From Cytophagales bacterium (GTDB taxonomy: Bacteria > Bacteroidota > Bacteroidia > Cytophagales > Bernardetiaceae), in NCBI GenBank assembly GCA_013299045.1, contig JAAFJX010000008.1, forward strand, positions 62,001-126,000: a stretch of DNA of 64,000 nucleotides. Direction: 5' to 3'. The translations under genes were made by a program, and so were the position numbers. The stretch's first letter is position 1. The number at the start of each line of letters is the position of its first letter. Under the pieces are notes generated by a model. It saw only the letters and a list, made by a program, of their open reading frames with translations. It was not told the origin of the DNA and did no database searches. Below are positions 51,473-60,862 of this stretch, piece by piece.

Positions 51473-52327
51473 ATGCTAACTATCTTGATTCCAACAGATT
51501 TTTCTGATGCGGCTGAAAAAGCAGCAGAGTTTGCCATCCACTTGGCAGACCAGAATAGAATTAATTTGGTGTTTTTTCATGAATATCATAGCAAAAGACC
51601 TCCTGCTACTGGCCAGAGTGAGCAACAGCAACTGCTTAAAGAGGTAAAAGAAGAGCATACAGAACGACTAGTTAATCATGTAAAAGCGCTGTTTATTCGC
51701 TTAAACAAAGAGTATCGCTCCGACAGGGTGGATTTTTACCTCTCGGAGGGCTTTAATCTGCCCGAAAATATCGTAGAGGCTGCTCAGCATTACAGCGTGG
51801 ATTTGATTATGACAGGAACAACTGGTGCGAACTCTTTGGGCAAAAAATTGTTTGGCAGTAATACGTCCAATTTGATGACTATTTCTCGTTTTCCTGTACT
51901 GAGTATTCCGCCATCGTTTACCGTTAAAAGTTTAGACCGCTTAGCGCTTGCCACTACGCTCACGCACATCAACAGCGAACTGATAAGGATTATGGATATT
52001 GTCAAGATTCTTAATGTGGGGCTTGATGTGTTCTTTGTGTATCCCAACTTCCCCGAACACGTCAATCTTGATGATTATACACCGCGCGACCTCGAAGTTA
52101 CTTGGAGGCAGAAGTTTGGGCACGAAGATGTAAGGTTTTATTTTGTCCATACCAGCGATACCAACGACACACGCGCTGGCATTGAGGAGTTCATTCACCT
52201 CTATAAGCCATGCGTCTTGGCAATGTTCATGCGTGAGCGTTCTCTTTTTGATAAGGTACTGAATGCCAGCCTCACCGCCAATGTTGTCAATTATTTAAAG
52301 CTACCAGTCCTCTCTATCAAAGACTAA
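51473..52327 (+). CDS. Universal stress protein with two UspA-like halves
   Basis: 284 residues. The first UspA domain (1-145) starts LTILIPTDFSDAAEKAAEFA and ends DLIMTGTTGANSLGKKLFGS then FPVLSIPP. The Gly-rich stretch matches the G-x2-G-x9-G(S/T) ATP-binding loop. The second half (about 150-284) is more divergent (LDRLALATTLTHINSELIRI, VLAMFMRERSLFDKVL) and lacks a clear ATP loop. Tandem Usp proteins help survival under stress in ways still poorly defined. folD follows after 51 bases on the same strand. Confidence 0.9.
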   Translation: MLTILIPTDFSDAAEKAAEFAIHLADQNRINLVFFHEYHSKRPPATGQSEQQQLLKEVKEEHTERLVNHVKALFIRLNKEYRSDRVDFYLSEGFNLPENIVEAAQHYSVDLIMTGTTGANSLGKKLFGSNTSNLMTISRFPVLSIPPSFTVKSLDRLALATTLTHINSELIRIMDIVKILNVGLDVFFVYPNFPEHVNLDDYTPRDLEVTWRQKFGHEDVRFYFVHTSDTNDTRAGIEEFIHLYKPCVLAMFMRERSLFDKVLNASLTANVVNYLKLPVLSIKD

Positions 52328-52378
52328 AGTCATCAACTATTTCACAAACACTATTATTACAATTTTACAGACAGCACA

Positions 52379-53263
52379 ATGGTATTATTGGACGGCAAAA
52401 AAATAGCAGAGGACATTAAAATTGAACTCAGGCAGGCCCTTGCGCAAATACAAGATGCGGGTGAAAAAGTCCCACATTTAGCCACTATTCTTGTAGGAGA
52501 TATGGCCGCCAGCCAAACTTATGTCCGAAACAAAATGAAAGCCTGTGAGGAAGTAGGCATCAAAGCCTCTCTGTTTCACTTCCCCGCCACCATTACCGCC
52601 GAAGAGCTTGTTCAAAAAGTTGAAAAGCTGAACCAGAATCCCGAAATAGACGGGTTTTTTGTACAACTGCCTCTTCCTGCGCACCTGAATGCCGAAATGA
52701 TTACACTGGCCATAGACCCACGAAAAGATGTAGACGGCTTTCACCCCGAGAATTTGGGTAAGATGATGCTAGATTTACCCTGCTTCTTGCCCGCCACGCC
52801 TTTTGGCATCACAGAAATTCTGCGCCGCTACAACATTGAAACTTCGGGCAAAAACTGTGTTGTTATAGGCAGAAGCCACATAGTGGGTATGCCTATGGGG
52901 CTGCTTATGTCGCGTAATCATCCACAGGGGAACTGCACTGTAACCGTGGCACATAGCCGAACCAAGAATCTCAAAGAAGTTACACGAAACGCAGACATTT
53001 TGATTGTTGCTATCGGCAAAGCAGATTTTGTAACGGCAGATATGGTCAAGGAGGGGGCTGTCATCATTGATGTAGGAATTAATCGGGTTCAAACGACTGA
53101 TGGCAAATCAAAAATTAAGGGCGATGTTCATTTTGAAAGCGTAGCGCCTAAATGCGCTTACATTTCGCCTGTTCCGGGTGGTGTAGGCAGCACTACAGTT
53201 ATTGCCTTGCTCATGAATACCTTTAGAGCAGCCAAAGGCAAAAAAGAACTGACTACTAGTTAA
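52379..53263 (+). CDS. folD: Bifunctional methylenetetrahydrofolate dehydrogenase/cyclohydrolase
   Basis: 294 residues, standard length. It interconverts 5,10-methylene-, methenyl- and 10-formyl-tetrahydrofolate with NADP. Signature segments are SQTYVRNKMKACEEVGI (catalytic Lys in the YVxxK motif), DGFFVQLPLPAHLN, DPRKDVDGFHPENLG, the nucleotide loop VIGRSHIVGMPMGLL and the closing SPVPGGVGSTTVIALL. It is the first of three tightly packed genes, folD, rhomboid and ligA. Confidence 0.97.
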   Translation: MVLLDGKKIAEDIKIELRQALAQIQDAGEKVPHLATILVGDMAASQTYVRNKMKACEEVGIKASLFHFPATITAEELVQKVEKLNQNPEIDGFFVQLPLPAHLNAEMITLAIDPRKDVDGFHPENLGKMMLDLPCFLPATPFGITEILRRYNIETSGKNCVVIGRSHIVGMPMGLLMSRNHPQGNCTVTVAHSRTKNLKEVTRNADILIVAIGKADFVTADMVKEGAVIIDVGINRVQTTDGKSKIKGDVHFESVAPKCAYISPVPGGVGSTTVIALLMNTFRAAKGKKELTTS

Positions 53264-53288
53264 TTTTATTCTAATTCGCCTTGTTCAA

Positions 53289-53939
53289 ATGTCTATTTTT
53301 AAATCGTTGCGCTGGCCTATCCTTTTTGCTGTGCTGATATGGCTCATTGAGTTCGCTGATGCAGTTTTCAGGCTTGATTTGGAGCACTATGGTGTTTTTC
53401 CGCGCCGTCTGGAAGGAGCTTGGGGTATTTTGCTTAGCCCACTTTTGCATGACGATTGGGCGCACCTTATTTCCAACACAATCCCTCTTCTGGTACTTTC
53501 TGCTGGTATTGCCCTTTTTTATCCTGCTTTGGTATGGCGAATTTGGAGCTTTATTTATGTAGTATCGGGTATGCTGGTATGGTTTTTTGCGCGCTCTTCC
53601 TATCATGTAGGCGCAAGCAGCCTTATTTATGGTTTTGCTGCTTTTCTATTTGCTAGTGGCCTTTTTCGTAATGATTTCAAAGCGGTTGGTATAGCGGCAG
53701 CAGTTGCAATGCTTTATGGCGGTATGATTGCTGGTGTATTTCCTACCCAGCCCAATATGTCCTGGGAAGGCCACTTGTTTGGTGGTGTAGCGGGCGTTGC
53801 GATAGCTTATTTGTTACGTAAAAAAAACAGTGGACTACAAGAACCTCATGAGCAGTCTGTTTATCCTAATATAGACCACCGAGAAGGTTACACCAATATT
53901 GAAAACAAGAAATTCAAATACAATTTCAAACAAAAATGA
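53289..53939 (+). CDS. Rhomboid family intramembrane serine protease
   Basis: 216 residues with six membrane spans. The catalytic set is present: WAHLISNTIPLLVLS (the HxxxN oxyanion part in the second span), YHVGASSLIYGFAAF (catalytic Ser in GxSx, about residue 119) and SWEGHLFGGVAGV (catalytic His, about 168). It cleaves membrane proteins within the bilayer; the substrate is unknown. The last 35 residues are hydrophilic. Its stop overlaps the ligA start by 4 bases (ATGA), indicating translational coupling. Confidence 0.92.
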   Translation: MSIFKSLRWPILFAVLIWLIEFADAVFRLDLEHYGVFPRRLEGAWGILLSPLLHDDWAHLISNTIPLLVLSAGIALFYPALVWRIWSFIYVVSGMLVWFFARSSYHVGASSLIYGFAAFLFASGLFRNDFKAVGIAAAVAMLYGGMIAGVFPTQPNMSWEGHLFGGVAGVAIAYLLRKKNSGLQEPHEQSVYPNIDHREGYTNIENKKFKYNFKQK

Positions 53940-55978
53940 GTTTGGAAAGCATAAAAGCCGAAATAGTAGAGCTCACTCAGCGCCTGAACCGCTATAATCA
54001 TTTCTACTACCAAGAACATATTTCAAAAATATCTGACTTTGAGTTTGATAGCCTTTTGAAGCGCCTAACGGATTTGGAATTAGCCTATCCGTTATTCAAA
54101 CAACCAGACTCTCCTACCCAGCGCGTAGGCGGCAGCATCAACAAAGCCTTTGAAACTGTTAGGCACAGATACCCCATGCTTTCTCTATCAAATACTTATA
54201 GCGATGAAGATTTGCAAGATTTTGATGAGCGTATTCAAAAAGATAGCGTGGGCGCATATCAATTTGTAACCGAACTGAAATTTGACGGTGTGGCTATTTC
54301 CTTAGTCTACGAGAATGGGTTACTCGTACAGGCCATCACACGCGGCGATGGTGAGCAGGGCGACGATGTAACGGCTAATATCAAAACTATTCGTACTATT
54401 CCGCTCCGCATTCAGCCTTCATCAATGCCCGCACCTGCCTATTTTGTGGTACGGGGCGAAGTTTTTATGCCAAAATCAGAGTTTGAGCGTATCAATTTGG
54501 AAATTGCACAAGACAATCTTGAACGCGAACGCTTAGGCAAAAAGCCCAATAATCTGCTCGCTAATCCGCGCAATGCGGCATCAGGAACACTCAAGAACCA
54601 AGATGCTAGCGCGGTAGCAAAACGCCGTTTGGACTGCTATATCTATGATGTTTTAGGCGACTATTTGAGTTTTGATACACATTTTGACGCACTCAAAGCA
54701 CTCAAAAGCTGGGGTTTTCAGGTCTCAGATAACTACGCACTTTGTGCCAATATTGAGGAGGTGAAGGCTTACATCAATGAATGGGAGCAAAAGCGCTTCA
54801 ACTTGCCATTGGACACGGACGGCATCGTTGTTAAAATCAACAACTATACACAGCGCATGGATTTGGGCTTTACGTCCAAGTCGCCGCGCTGGGCTATTGC
54901 CTACAAATACAAGGCTGAATCTGCTCGTACAGTGGTCAGAACAGTGGATTTTCAGGTGGGTAGAACAGGAAAAGTTACACCAGTGGCCAATTTGAAGCCC
55001 GTGCTTTTGGCCGGAACGACCGTCAAACGCGCCACCCTGCACAATGCCAACGAAATTGAGCGGCTGGGCTTAAACATAGGCGACACAGTTTTTTTGGAAA
55101 AAGGCGGCGAAATTATCCCAAAGATTACAGGCGTAGATACCAGCCAAAAACGCGGAGCAGATACCCTGCTATTTCCTACGCATTGTCCTGAATGCCAGAC
55201 TATTTTAGAAAGACGTGAGGGCGAGGTGGATTTCTTCTGCCCCAATGACCGCGCTTGCCCTCCGCAAATGCTGGGTGCATTACAGCACTTTGTGCATCGT
55301 AAAGCCTTGAACATTGAGAGCTTAGGCGAAAAAACATTAGAGCTTTTTTATAAGAAGGGGCTCGTTCGCAATGTGGCCGATTTGTACGACCTCAAGGCAG
55401 ACCAAATCTTGGCGCTGGAAGGCTTCAAGGAACAATCTACAAAAAACATTCTCCAGAGCCTAGAAAACGCAAAAAAGCAACCGTTCAGCAAGGTTCTGTT
55501 TGCGCTTGGTATCCGCTTTGTGGGCGAAAGCGTAGCCGAAAAACTGGCCGTTTATTTTGGCAGCTTGGCCAATTTGCGTGCTGCTAGCCTTGAGAGCCTT
55601 GTGGAAGTGCCAGAAATAGGTGAGCGTATTGCTAAGAGTATCTTGGCGTACTTCAATGAATCCGAAAATGACCTGACCGTCCGTAGATTAGAAAGTCATG
55701 GTCTTTGTTTTATGCACACACAGGAGGCGGTACAGCAGCGCGGTAATGCGCTTGAGGGCAAGACTTACTTAGTTACAGGCTCTTTTGAGGGTTATAGCCG
55801 TGAGGATATGGACAGAGTAGTGCGTGAAAACGGAGGAAAACTGGCTTCAGGCGTATCAGCCAAGCTAGACGTTCTGGTGGTGGGCGAAAAAGCAGGCGCT
55901 TCAAAACTCAAAAAAGCAGAGCAGCTTGGTGTGCGAATGATGTATGCTGATGAATTTTGGGATTTACTAAAAGTCTGA
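53936..55978 (+). CDS. ligA: NAD-dependent DNA ligase LigA
   Basis: 680 residues, complete. Domains in order are Ia (NAD capture), adenylation with the active Lys115 in ELKFDGVAISL, and OB fold (VGRTGKVTPVANLKPVLLAG). A four-Cys zinc finger follows (CPECQTI and CPNDRACPP), then helix-hairpin-helix repeats (ALGIRFVGESVAEKL) and a C-terminal BRCT domain (GKTYLVTGSFEGYSREDMDR). It seals nicks in replication and repair and is normally essential. It is the last gene of the folD cluster. Confidence 0.98.
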   Translation: MSLESIKAEIVELTQRLNRYNHFYYQEHISKISDFEFDSLLKRLTDLELAYPLFKQPDSPTQRVGGSINKAFETVRHRYPMLSLSNTYSDEDLQDFDERIQKDSVGAYQFVTELKFDGVAISLVYENGLLVQAITRGDGEQGDDVTANIKTIRTIPLRIQPSSMPAPAYFVVRGEVFMPKSEFERINLEIAQDNLERERLGKKPNNLLANPRNAASGTLKNQDASAVAKRRLDCYIYDVLGDYLSFDTHFDALKALKSWGFQVSDNYALCANIEEVKAYINEWEQKRFNLPLDTDGIVVKINNYTQRMDLGFTSKSPRWAIAYKYKAESARTVVRTVDFQVGRTGKVTPVANLKPVLLAGTTVKRATLHNANEIERLGLNIGDTVFLEKGGEIIPKITGVDTSQKRGADTLLFPTHCPECQTILERREGEVDFFCPNDRACPPQMLGALQHFVHRKALNIESLGEKTLELFYKKGLVRNVADLYDLKADQILALEGFKEQSTKNILQSLENAKKQPFSKVLFALGIRFVGESVAEKLAVYFGSLANLRAASLESLVEVPEIGERIAKSILAYFNESENDLTVRRLESHGLCFMHTQEAVQQRGNALEGKTYLVTGSFEGYSREDMDRVVRENGGKLASGVSAKLDVLVVGEKAGASKLKKAEQLGVRMMYADEFWDLLKV

Positions 55979-55997
55979 TGATGTCATGCACTAACTC

Positions 55998-56036
55998 GTT
56001 GCTCTCAAAGCAGTCTATGAGTACTTTGTGAGCAAC
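55998..56036. repeat. Long imperfect hairpin downstream of ligA
   Basis: GTTGCTCTCAAAG (55998-56010) pairs with CTTTGTGAGCAAC (56024-56036) with one mismatch. There is no T tract after it, so I do not call it a terminator, though it may protect the ligA 3' end. Confidence 0.55.
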
Positions 56037-56181
56037 AACAAGAATTAATCTGCTTGATGCACCTCAAAAAATTGCCTAATTTATGACTGAAACAAGAGCT
56101 GTTGTAGTTATTGATTGAAGTTACCTTATGTGTTAGAACACACAAGCAAATCGCCTTTTTGGCTCTTACCTAAACGTTGCA

Positions 56182-56751
56182 TTATCTGTTGAGTTTAAGT
56201 TTTGGTGTTTGGGAAGAATCTTTTTCAAACTCAAGTGAGGCAGAATTAATGCAATAGCGCAAGCCACCTTTGTCGCGGGGGCCGTCCTCAAAAACATGGC
56301 CTAAGTGTGCGCCACATTTGCTGCACATCACCTCTACACGCACCATACCATAAGATAAATCTTTTTCCTCTTTAATAATTTCATCATTGGCCGGTGCATA
56401 AAAACTAGGCCAGCCGCAACCCGAGTCATACTTGGTGGTAGAAGTAAAAAGCTCCTCGCCACAGCAAACGCACTTGTAGCTCCCTTTTTCTTTATTGTTC
56501 CAATATTGGCCTGTAAAAGCTCGTTCCGTGCCTTTTTTACGGGTTACTTCATACTGTTCGGGGCTGAGTTGTTTTTTCCATTCAGCGTCAGTTTTTTCTA
56601 CAAACGAATCGTTAGGTTTCATGGGTGTATCTAATGAACTTAGAGTGGATTGTGTTGAATTATAGGCTTTTATAGCAGCGCTTTGCTGTTTCTGGGCGCA
56701 ACCAAAAGTACAAAAAAGAAACAATATTACTATAAAACTACGATAGCGCAT
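56182..56751 (-). CDS. msrB: Lipoprotein methionine-R-sulfoxide reductase MsrB
   Basis: 189 residues from the ATG at 56751. The signal peptide ends in LFCTFGCAQ, a lipobox, so the enzyme is membrane-anchored and extracytoplasmic. The MsrB domain (about 60-180) has the zinc cysteines CVCCGEELF and [16 protein letters not shown]. It also has [13 protein letters not shown] and the catalytic Cys in [14 protein letters not shown]. It repairs oxidised methionine in envelope proteins using a thiol reductant. An in-frame start 30 bases upstream is possible. No msrA or redox partner lies beside it. Confidence 0.95.
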   Translation of the reverse strand: MRYRSFIVILFLFCTFGCAQKQQSAAIKAYNSTQSTLSSLDTPMKPNDSFVEKTDAEWKKQLSPEQYEVTRKKGTERAFTGQYWNNKEKGSYKCVCCGEELFTSTTKYDSGCGWPSFYAPANDEIIKEEKDLSYGMVRVEVMCSKCGAHLGHVFEDGPRDKGGLRYCINSASLEFEKDSSQTPKLKLNR

Positions 56752-56991
56752 GGTTGTTTTGACATTTAGCATCTTAATCATTACACAGAAGTATCATTGA
56801 GGCGGTTTGTCCATTGCACTTTGATAGTTGGTTTTTCAATGATGCTATCATAAAAAGCAAGGCAATCTCTGAATCTAATAGTTTTCAGATGAACAAAAAT
56901 ATGGAATATGAGTCAGAACGCAAAACTATACTATTAATAATCAAAAATTTAATAAAAAAACGCTATGACATAACAAACTGTGCTCTTACCT

Positions 56992-57021
56992 TTTGCATTG
57001 CGCAAAAAACTATTAAATTTG
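56992..57021 (+). promoter_or_regulatory. Bacteroidota-type promoter of the glycosyltransferase
   Basis: TTTG at 56992-56995, 18 bases and TAAATTTG at 57014-57021. The transcript would begin near 57028, so the GTG at 57023 lies outside it and the ATG at 57044 must be the start. Confidence 0.68.
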
Positions 57022-57043
57022 CGTGTTGGAAATCAATGACGGC

Positions 57044-57916
57044 ATGAAAATCAGTGGTTTTACTTTTGTCCGTAATGCCCTCAAGTTGGACTATCCTATT
57101 CTTGAGGCCATTCATTCAGTTTTGCCAATATGCAACGAGTTCATTGTGAGTGTGGGTAACTCGGAAGATGGAACTTTAGAGTTGATTCAGGCTATCAATG
57201 ACCCTAAAATTAAAATTGTTGAAACCGTTTGGGACGATAGTCTCCGTACAGGAGGGCGTGTTTTGGCTTTAGAAACCGATAAGGCTATGAGTGCTATTGC
57301 CAAAGACTCCGACTGGGCTGTTTATGTTCAGGCTGATGAAGTTCTGCATGAGCAATACCTCCCTGTTCTTAAAAATGCTATGCAGCAACATTTTGATAAT
57401 AAGCATATTGAAGGATTATTATTGAACTATAAGCATTTTTATGGTACTTATGACTACTTAGGCGACTCCCGACGGTGGTATAGGCAAGAGGTGCGTGTGG
57501 TGCGCCCTCATCTGGGCATACGCTCCTACAAAGACGCGCAGGGTTTCCGGCTCAACGACCGTAAATTGCGTGTAGCGCATAGCCAGGCTACTATGTTTCA
57601 TTATGGCTGGGTGAAGCACCCCAAACAACAGCAAGAAAAGCTCCGCGAAGCAAATAGGTATTGGCACAGCGACGAGTGGATTGACACACAGTTTAAAGCA
57701 GAAGATGTTTTTAATTACGAGGATTTTGACGCACTAGCACGTTTTGAGGGCACACACCCCAGCGTCATGACGGCGCGTATAGCCAAAGCAAATTGGAAGG
57801 TAGATATAAAGCTCAACGTCAAACGACTTTCCGTCAAAGAACGTGTTTTGAGGTTTTTGGAAAAACTGATAGGGTATCGCCTTTTTGAATATAAAAACTT
57901 TAAATTGATTAAATAA
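57044..57916 (+). CDS. Family 2-like glycosyltransferase
   Basis: 290 residues. It starts MKISGFTFVRNALKLDYPIL, then SVLPICNEFIVSVGNSEDGT, the nucleotide-binding pattern of GT-A/GT2 enzymes. DWAVYVQADEVLHEQ carries the acidic motif that would hold the metal. The C-terminal part includes KLRVAHSQATMFHYGWVKHP, common in this group of hypothetical glycosyltransferases. No membrane anchor. The sugar and acceptor are unknown. It lies 111 bases before the HlyD-TolC pair on the same strand and may belong to the same unit. Confidence 0.82.
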   Translation: MKISGFTFVRNALKLDYPILEAIHSVLPICNEFIVSVGNSEDGTLELIQAINDPKIKIVETVWDDSLRTGGRVLALETDKAMSAIAKDSDWAVYVQADEVLHEQYLPVLKNAMQQHFDNKHIEGLLLNYKHFYGTYDYLGDSRRWYRQEVRVVRPHLGIRSYKDAQGFRLNDRKLRVAHSQATMFHYGWVKHPKQQQEKLREANRYWHSDEWIDTQFKAEDVFNYEDFDALARFEGTHPSVMTARIAKANWKVDIKLNVKRLSVKERVLRFLEKLIGYRLFEYKNFKLIK

Positions 57917-58027
57917 TGCAGCTAGTGCGCCTATCTAAAAACTTTTTAGTCATAAAACAGTTATTCAAAAGCAGGTTCTACGACAATTAGCCTACGCTCA
58001 ATTCTTTTAAGCCCAACTCTTGTAGTA

Positions 58028-59437
58028 ATGCTAAACATTTCGCCTAATAAAATATTTATTGCCGAAGATTCTGAGAGTTTATATGTTTTTAAATTACTAA
58101 GAACCCCTCCCTCTGGCCGTAAAGTAGCTAAATGGATGCTTGGAATTATTCTTTTGTTTGTTCTGGCTATGTTTTTGCCCTGGCAACAAAGCATAAAGGG
58201 CTATGGCGCACTTTCCGCTCTTACACCCGAAGACCGTCCGCAAAAAGTTTACCCTGTTGTTCCTGGCCAAATCGTTGAATGGTATGTAGAAGAAGGTCAG
58301 CAAGTTAAGAAAGGCGACCCGCTCGTCAAACTCTCGGAAGTTAAAGACTATTTCTTTGACCCCCAGTTACTAACGCGGCTTAATGAGCAATATACTGCCC
58401 AAACAGATGGCATAAAGGATTTGGGCAGCAAAGCTAACGCACTTGGCAGACAGGCCGACGCACTCAGCGAAGGTATGCGCCTTAGCATCATGCAAGCAGA
58501 GAACAAAGTTAAGCAGTTGGCCTTCAAAGTCTTGATTGATAGCGCCGACCTAGAAGCCGCCAAAGTAGCGCAGCAGAATGCCGCCATGCAATATGAACGA
58601 GAAAAAGAGCTTTTTACTAAAGGACTGACCCCCAAAATTGAGCTTGAAAACAAAACGCTCAAATCCCAAGAAACCTCTGCCAAACTTAATTCTGCTGAAA
58701 ACAAACTGGCAACTACCAAAAATGAATATATCAATACTTTGCTTGACATTAGTGCCAAAAAAGCCGAGTATTTGGATAAAATTGCAAAGTCAGAATCAGA
58801 ACTCGGTTCTACGAGAGCTTACATCAATGAAAATAAAACAAAAGCCTACAAAATGCAGACAGAAATTGCTAATTTGGAGGCCAGACAAGACTTTTATGTC
58901 ATTAGAGCACCCCAAGACGGCATAGTGGTCAGGTCTATGAAAGCGGGCTTAGGCGAAGTCATCAAGGAGGGTGAGGTACTCTTGACGGTCATGCCTACCA
59001 ATCCGCGCCTAGCTGTTGAACTTTATGTACAAGCCATTGATTTGCCTTTACTTCAAAAGGGAACGCCTGTCCGTTTGCAGTTTGACGGCTGGCCTGCTTT
59101 GGTGTTTTCGGGCTGGTCTGGTGCATCTTTGGGCACTTTTGCTGGCCGAATTGAGGTTATTGATAGAGTTAATAGCTATGAAAACAAGTACCGCGTATTG
59201 GTGGTGGAAGACAAACACACCGAAACTGATGTAAGCTGGCCAAAACAACTTCGCATTGGTTCGGGGGTGTATGGCTGGGCTATGCTGAATGAGGTTTCGG
59301 TTTGGTTTGAGCTTTGGCGACAACTCAACGCCTTTCCGCCGCTTATGGAAAATTTAGGTCTTGACAAAGAGGGCAACAAAAAATATGGGGATTCTAACAA
59401 AGATGCGAACGAAAGCAAAAAATCAAAAAAAGAGTAA
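58028..59437 (+). CDS. HlyD-type membrane fusion protein
   Basis: 469 residues. A single N-terminal membrane span (about 37-58, LGIILLFVLAMFLPWQQSIK) anchors it in the inner membrane. A biotinyl-lipoyl-like part (PGQIVEWYVEEGQQVKKGDP) flanks a long coiled-coil hairpin (about 115-265), then the second half-motif (VIRAPQDGIVVRSMKAGLGE) and a beta-barrel follow. It is the periplasmic adaptor of a type I or ABC-type exporter. No ABC transporter gene is adjacent here, so the energising component must be elsewhere. The TolC-like gene starts inside its 3' end. Confidence 0.9.
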   Translation: MLNISPNKIFIAEDSESLYVFKLLRTPPSGRKVAKWMLGIILLFVLAMFLPWQQSIKGYGALSALTPEDRPQKVYPVVPGQIVEWYVEEGQQVKKGDPLVKLSEVKDYFFDPQLLTRLNEQYTAQTDGIKDLGSKANALGRQADALSEGMRLSIMQAENKVKQLAFKVLIDSADLEAAKVAQQNAAMQYEREKELFTKGLTPKIELENKTLKSQETSAKLNSAENKLATTKNEYINTLLDISAKKAEYLDKIAKSESELGSTRAYINENKTKAYKMQTEIANLEARQDFYVIRAPQDGIVVRSMKAGLGEVIKEGEVLLTVMPTNPRLAVELYVQAIDLPLLQKGTPVRLQFDGWPALVFSGWSGASLGTFAGRIEVIDRVNSYENKYRVLVVEDKHTETDVSWPKQLRIGSGVYGWAMLNEVSVWFELWRQLNAFPPLMENLGLDKEGNKKYGDSNKDANESKKSKKE

Positions 59438-60836
59438 ATCTGTATTTTTGTTTGGTAAGTTAAAATGCAGCCTTGTTATTGTTTTGGGGCTTCTGTGGGT
59501 ACAGTCAGCTTGTGCACAAGATACGCTCACACTCAAGCAAGTACTGGGGCAGGTGCTGAGCAGCCACCCAGTAGCCAAGCAAGCCAGTTTGATTCCTGAA
59601 CTTGCCGAAACGGATTTAAGGCTAGCACGTGGCGCATTTGACCCCAAAATTTCGGCAAGCCTGAACGAAAAAAACTTCAAGGATAAACAGTATTATAGGC
59701 ACTGGGACACCGAGATAAAAGTGCCAACACGTGCTGGTCTAGACCTCAAAGCGGGGCACGAGGACAACATGGGCGCATTCATTGACGAGGACGAGCGCCT
59801 GCCTGAGGGTGGTCTTTTTTATGTTGGTATCAGTATTCCGCTCCTCAAAAATCTGGTGTTTGACGAAAGGCGCGCCGAGCTTCAAGAAGCTAAAGTTTTT
59901 GTGCAACTCTCACTTGCAGAGCAACGTAAGGCTCTTAATAAACTCTTTTTTGAAGCCTCCAAAGCCTATTGGTACTGGTGGGCAACGCATGAAAAACTAC
60001 TCATCAATCAAAAAGGGCTTCAGGTAGCACAAGACCGCTTCACTTACGTCAAGGGCGCACACTTTTTAGGCAAATATGCCGCTATAGACACCACCGAAGC
60101 CGAAATGGAACTTCAGCGCCGCCGTGTAGAGTTGGCTTACAGCCAGTTAGAATACAATCAGGCCAAATTGGAACTTTCAAGGCATATTTGGGATAGTAAC
60201 GGCGAACCTCTTATGCTTACCGACAAATTAAAACCATCGCCTGAAGGGATTGAGTTGCAGCTAATTAGTATTGAGCCACTTTTGGAATTTGCTCTGACCC
60301 AGCACCCCGAGATTCAGAAGGCTACGCTCAAGCAAGATGCTTTAGAGATTCAAAGACGCTTATACCGTTGGTCTTTGCTTCCCCAATTTGATGTTGAATA
60401 CAAGCCGCTTTTAGCTGGCGGAGGCCAGAACAGCCTCATGCTAACCGAAAATTACAAATGGGGTTTTACTTTTGCCGCACCAATTTTTATGCGTAAGGAG
60501 CGTGCCAAACTGGCTGCTAACAGAATCAAAATAGTACAACAAAGCGCTGAAGTAGATTTTATAACGCGACACACACAGGTACTCCTCCGACAGTCTTACG
60601 CAGCTTTTGAGCAATATGCGCAAATTCTGAATGCGCAAACTATCAACACTCAGAACGCCTTGCAACTGCGCGATGCAGAACAAATGCGCTTTGAGTTGGG
60701 AAGCAGCAATGTTTTTTTTATCAACTACCGCGACCGTTACTATCTTGATAATTTATTGAAACTCACAGAGCTAAAAGCCAAATATGCCATAGCCAAGGCT
60801 GAAGTTTATTGGGCTAGCGGGCAGGTGCAACCTTAA
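59403..60836 (+). CDS. TolC-family outer membrane efflux protein
   Basis: 477 residues from the ATG at 59403, which overlaps the HlyD gene by 35 bases. The signal segment is LKCSLVIVLGLLWVQSACAQ, and the mature part starts DTLTLKQVLGQVLSSHP. Two outer membrane efflux repeats of coiled-coil helices are visible (LRLARGAFDPKISASLNEKN, EAKVFVQLSLAEQRKALNKL and the second-half QIVKQSAEV-like helices). It forms the outer tunnel for the upstream HlyD protein. An ATG at 59361 would lengthen the overlap to 77 bases and add an unlikely N-terminus. It ends before convergent lhgO. Confidence 0.92.
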   Translation: MRTKAKNQKKSKSVFLFGKLKCSLVIVLGLLWVQSACAQDTLTLKQVLGQVLSSHPVAKQASLIPELAETDLRLARGAFDPKISASLNEKNFKDKQYYRHWDTEIKVPTRAGLDLKAGHEDNMGAFIDEDERLPEGGLFYVGISIPLLKNLVFDERRAELQEAKVFVQLSLAEQRKALNKLFFEASKAYWYWWATHEKLLINQKGLQVAQDRFTYVKGAHFLGKYAAIDTTEAEMELQRRRVELAYSQLEYNQAKLELSRHIWDSNGEPLMLTDKLKPSPEGIELQLISIEPLLEFALTQHPEIQKATLKQDALEIQRRLYRWSLLPQFDVEYKPLLAGGGQNSLMLTENYKWGFTFAAPIFMRKERAKLAANRIKIVQQSAEVDFITRHTQVLLRQSYAAFEQYAQILNAQTINTQNALQLRDAEQMRFELGSSNVFFINYRDRYYLDNLLKLTELKAKYAIAKAEVYWASGQVQP

Positions 60837-60862
60837 AAGAAATTAGTGGCAAGTTTAAAGTT

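Noticed and set aside
57023-57043. GTG start of the glycosyltransferase at 57023
   Set aside because: The promoter at 56992-57021 places the transcript start downstream of it; the ATG at 57044 fits.
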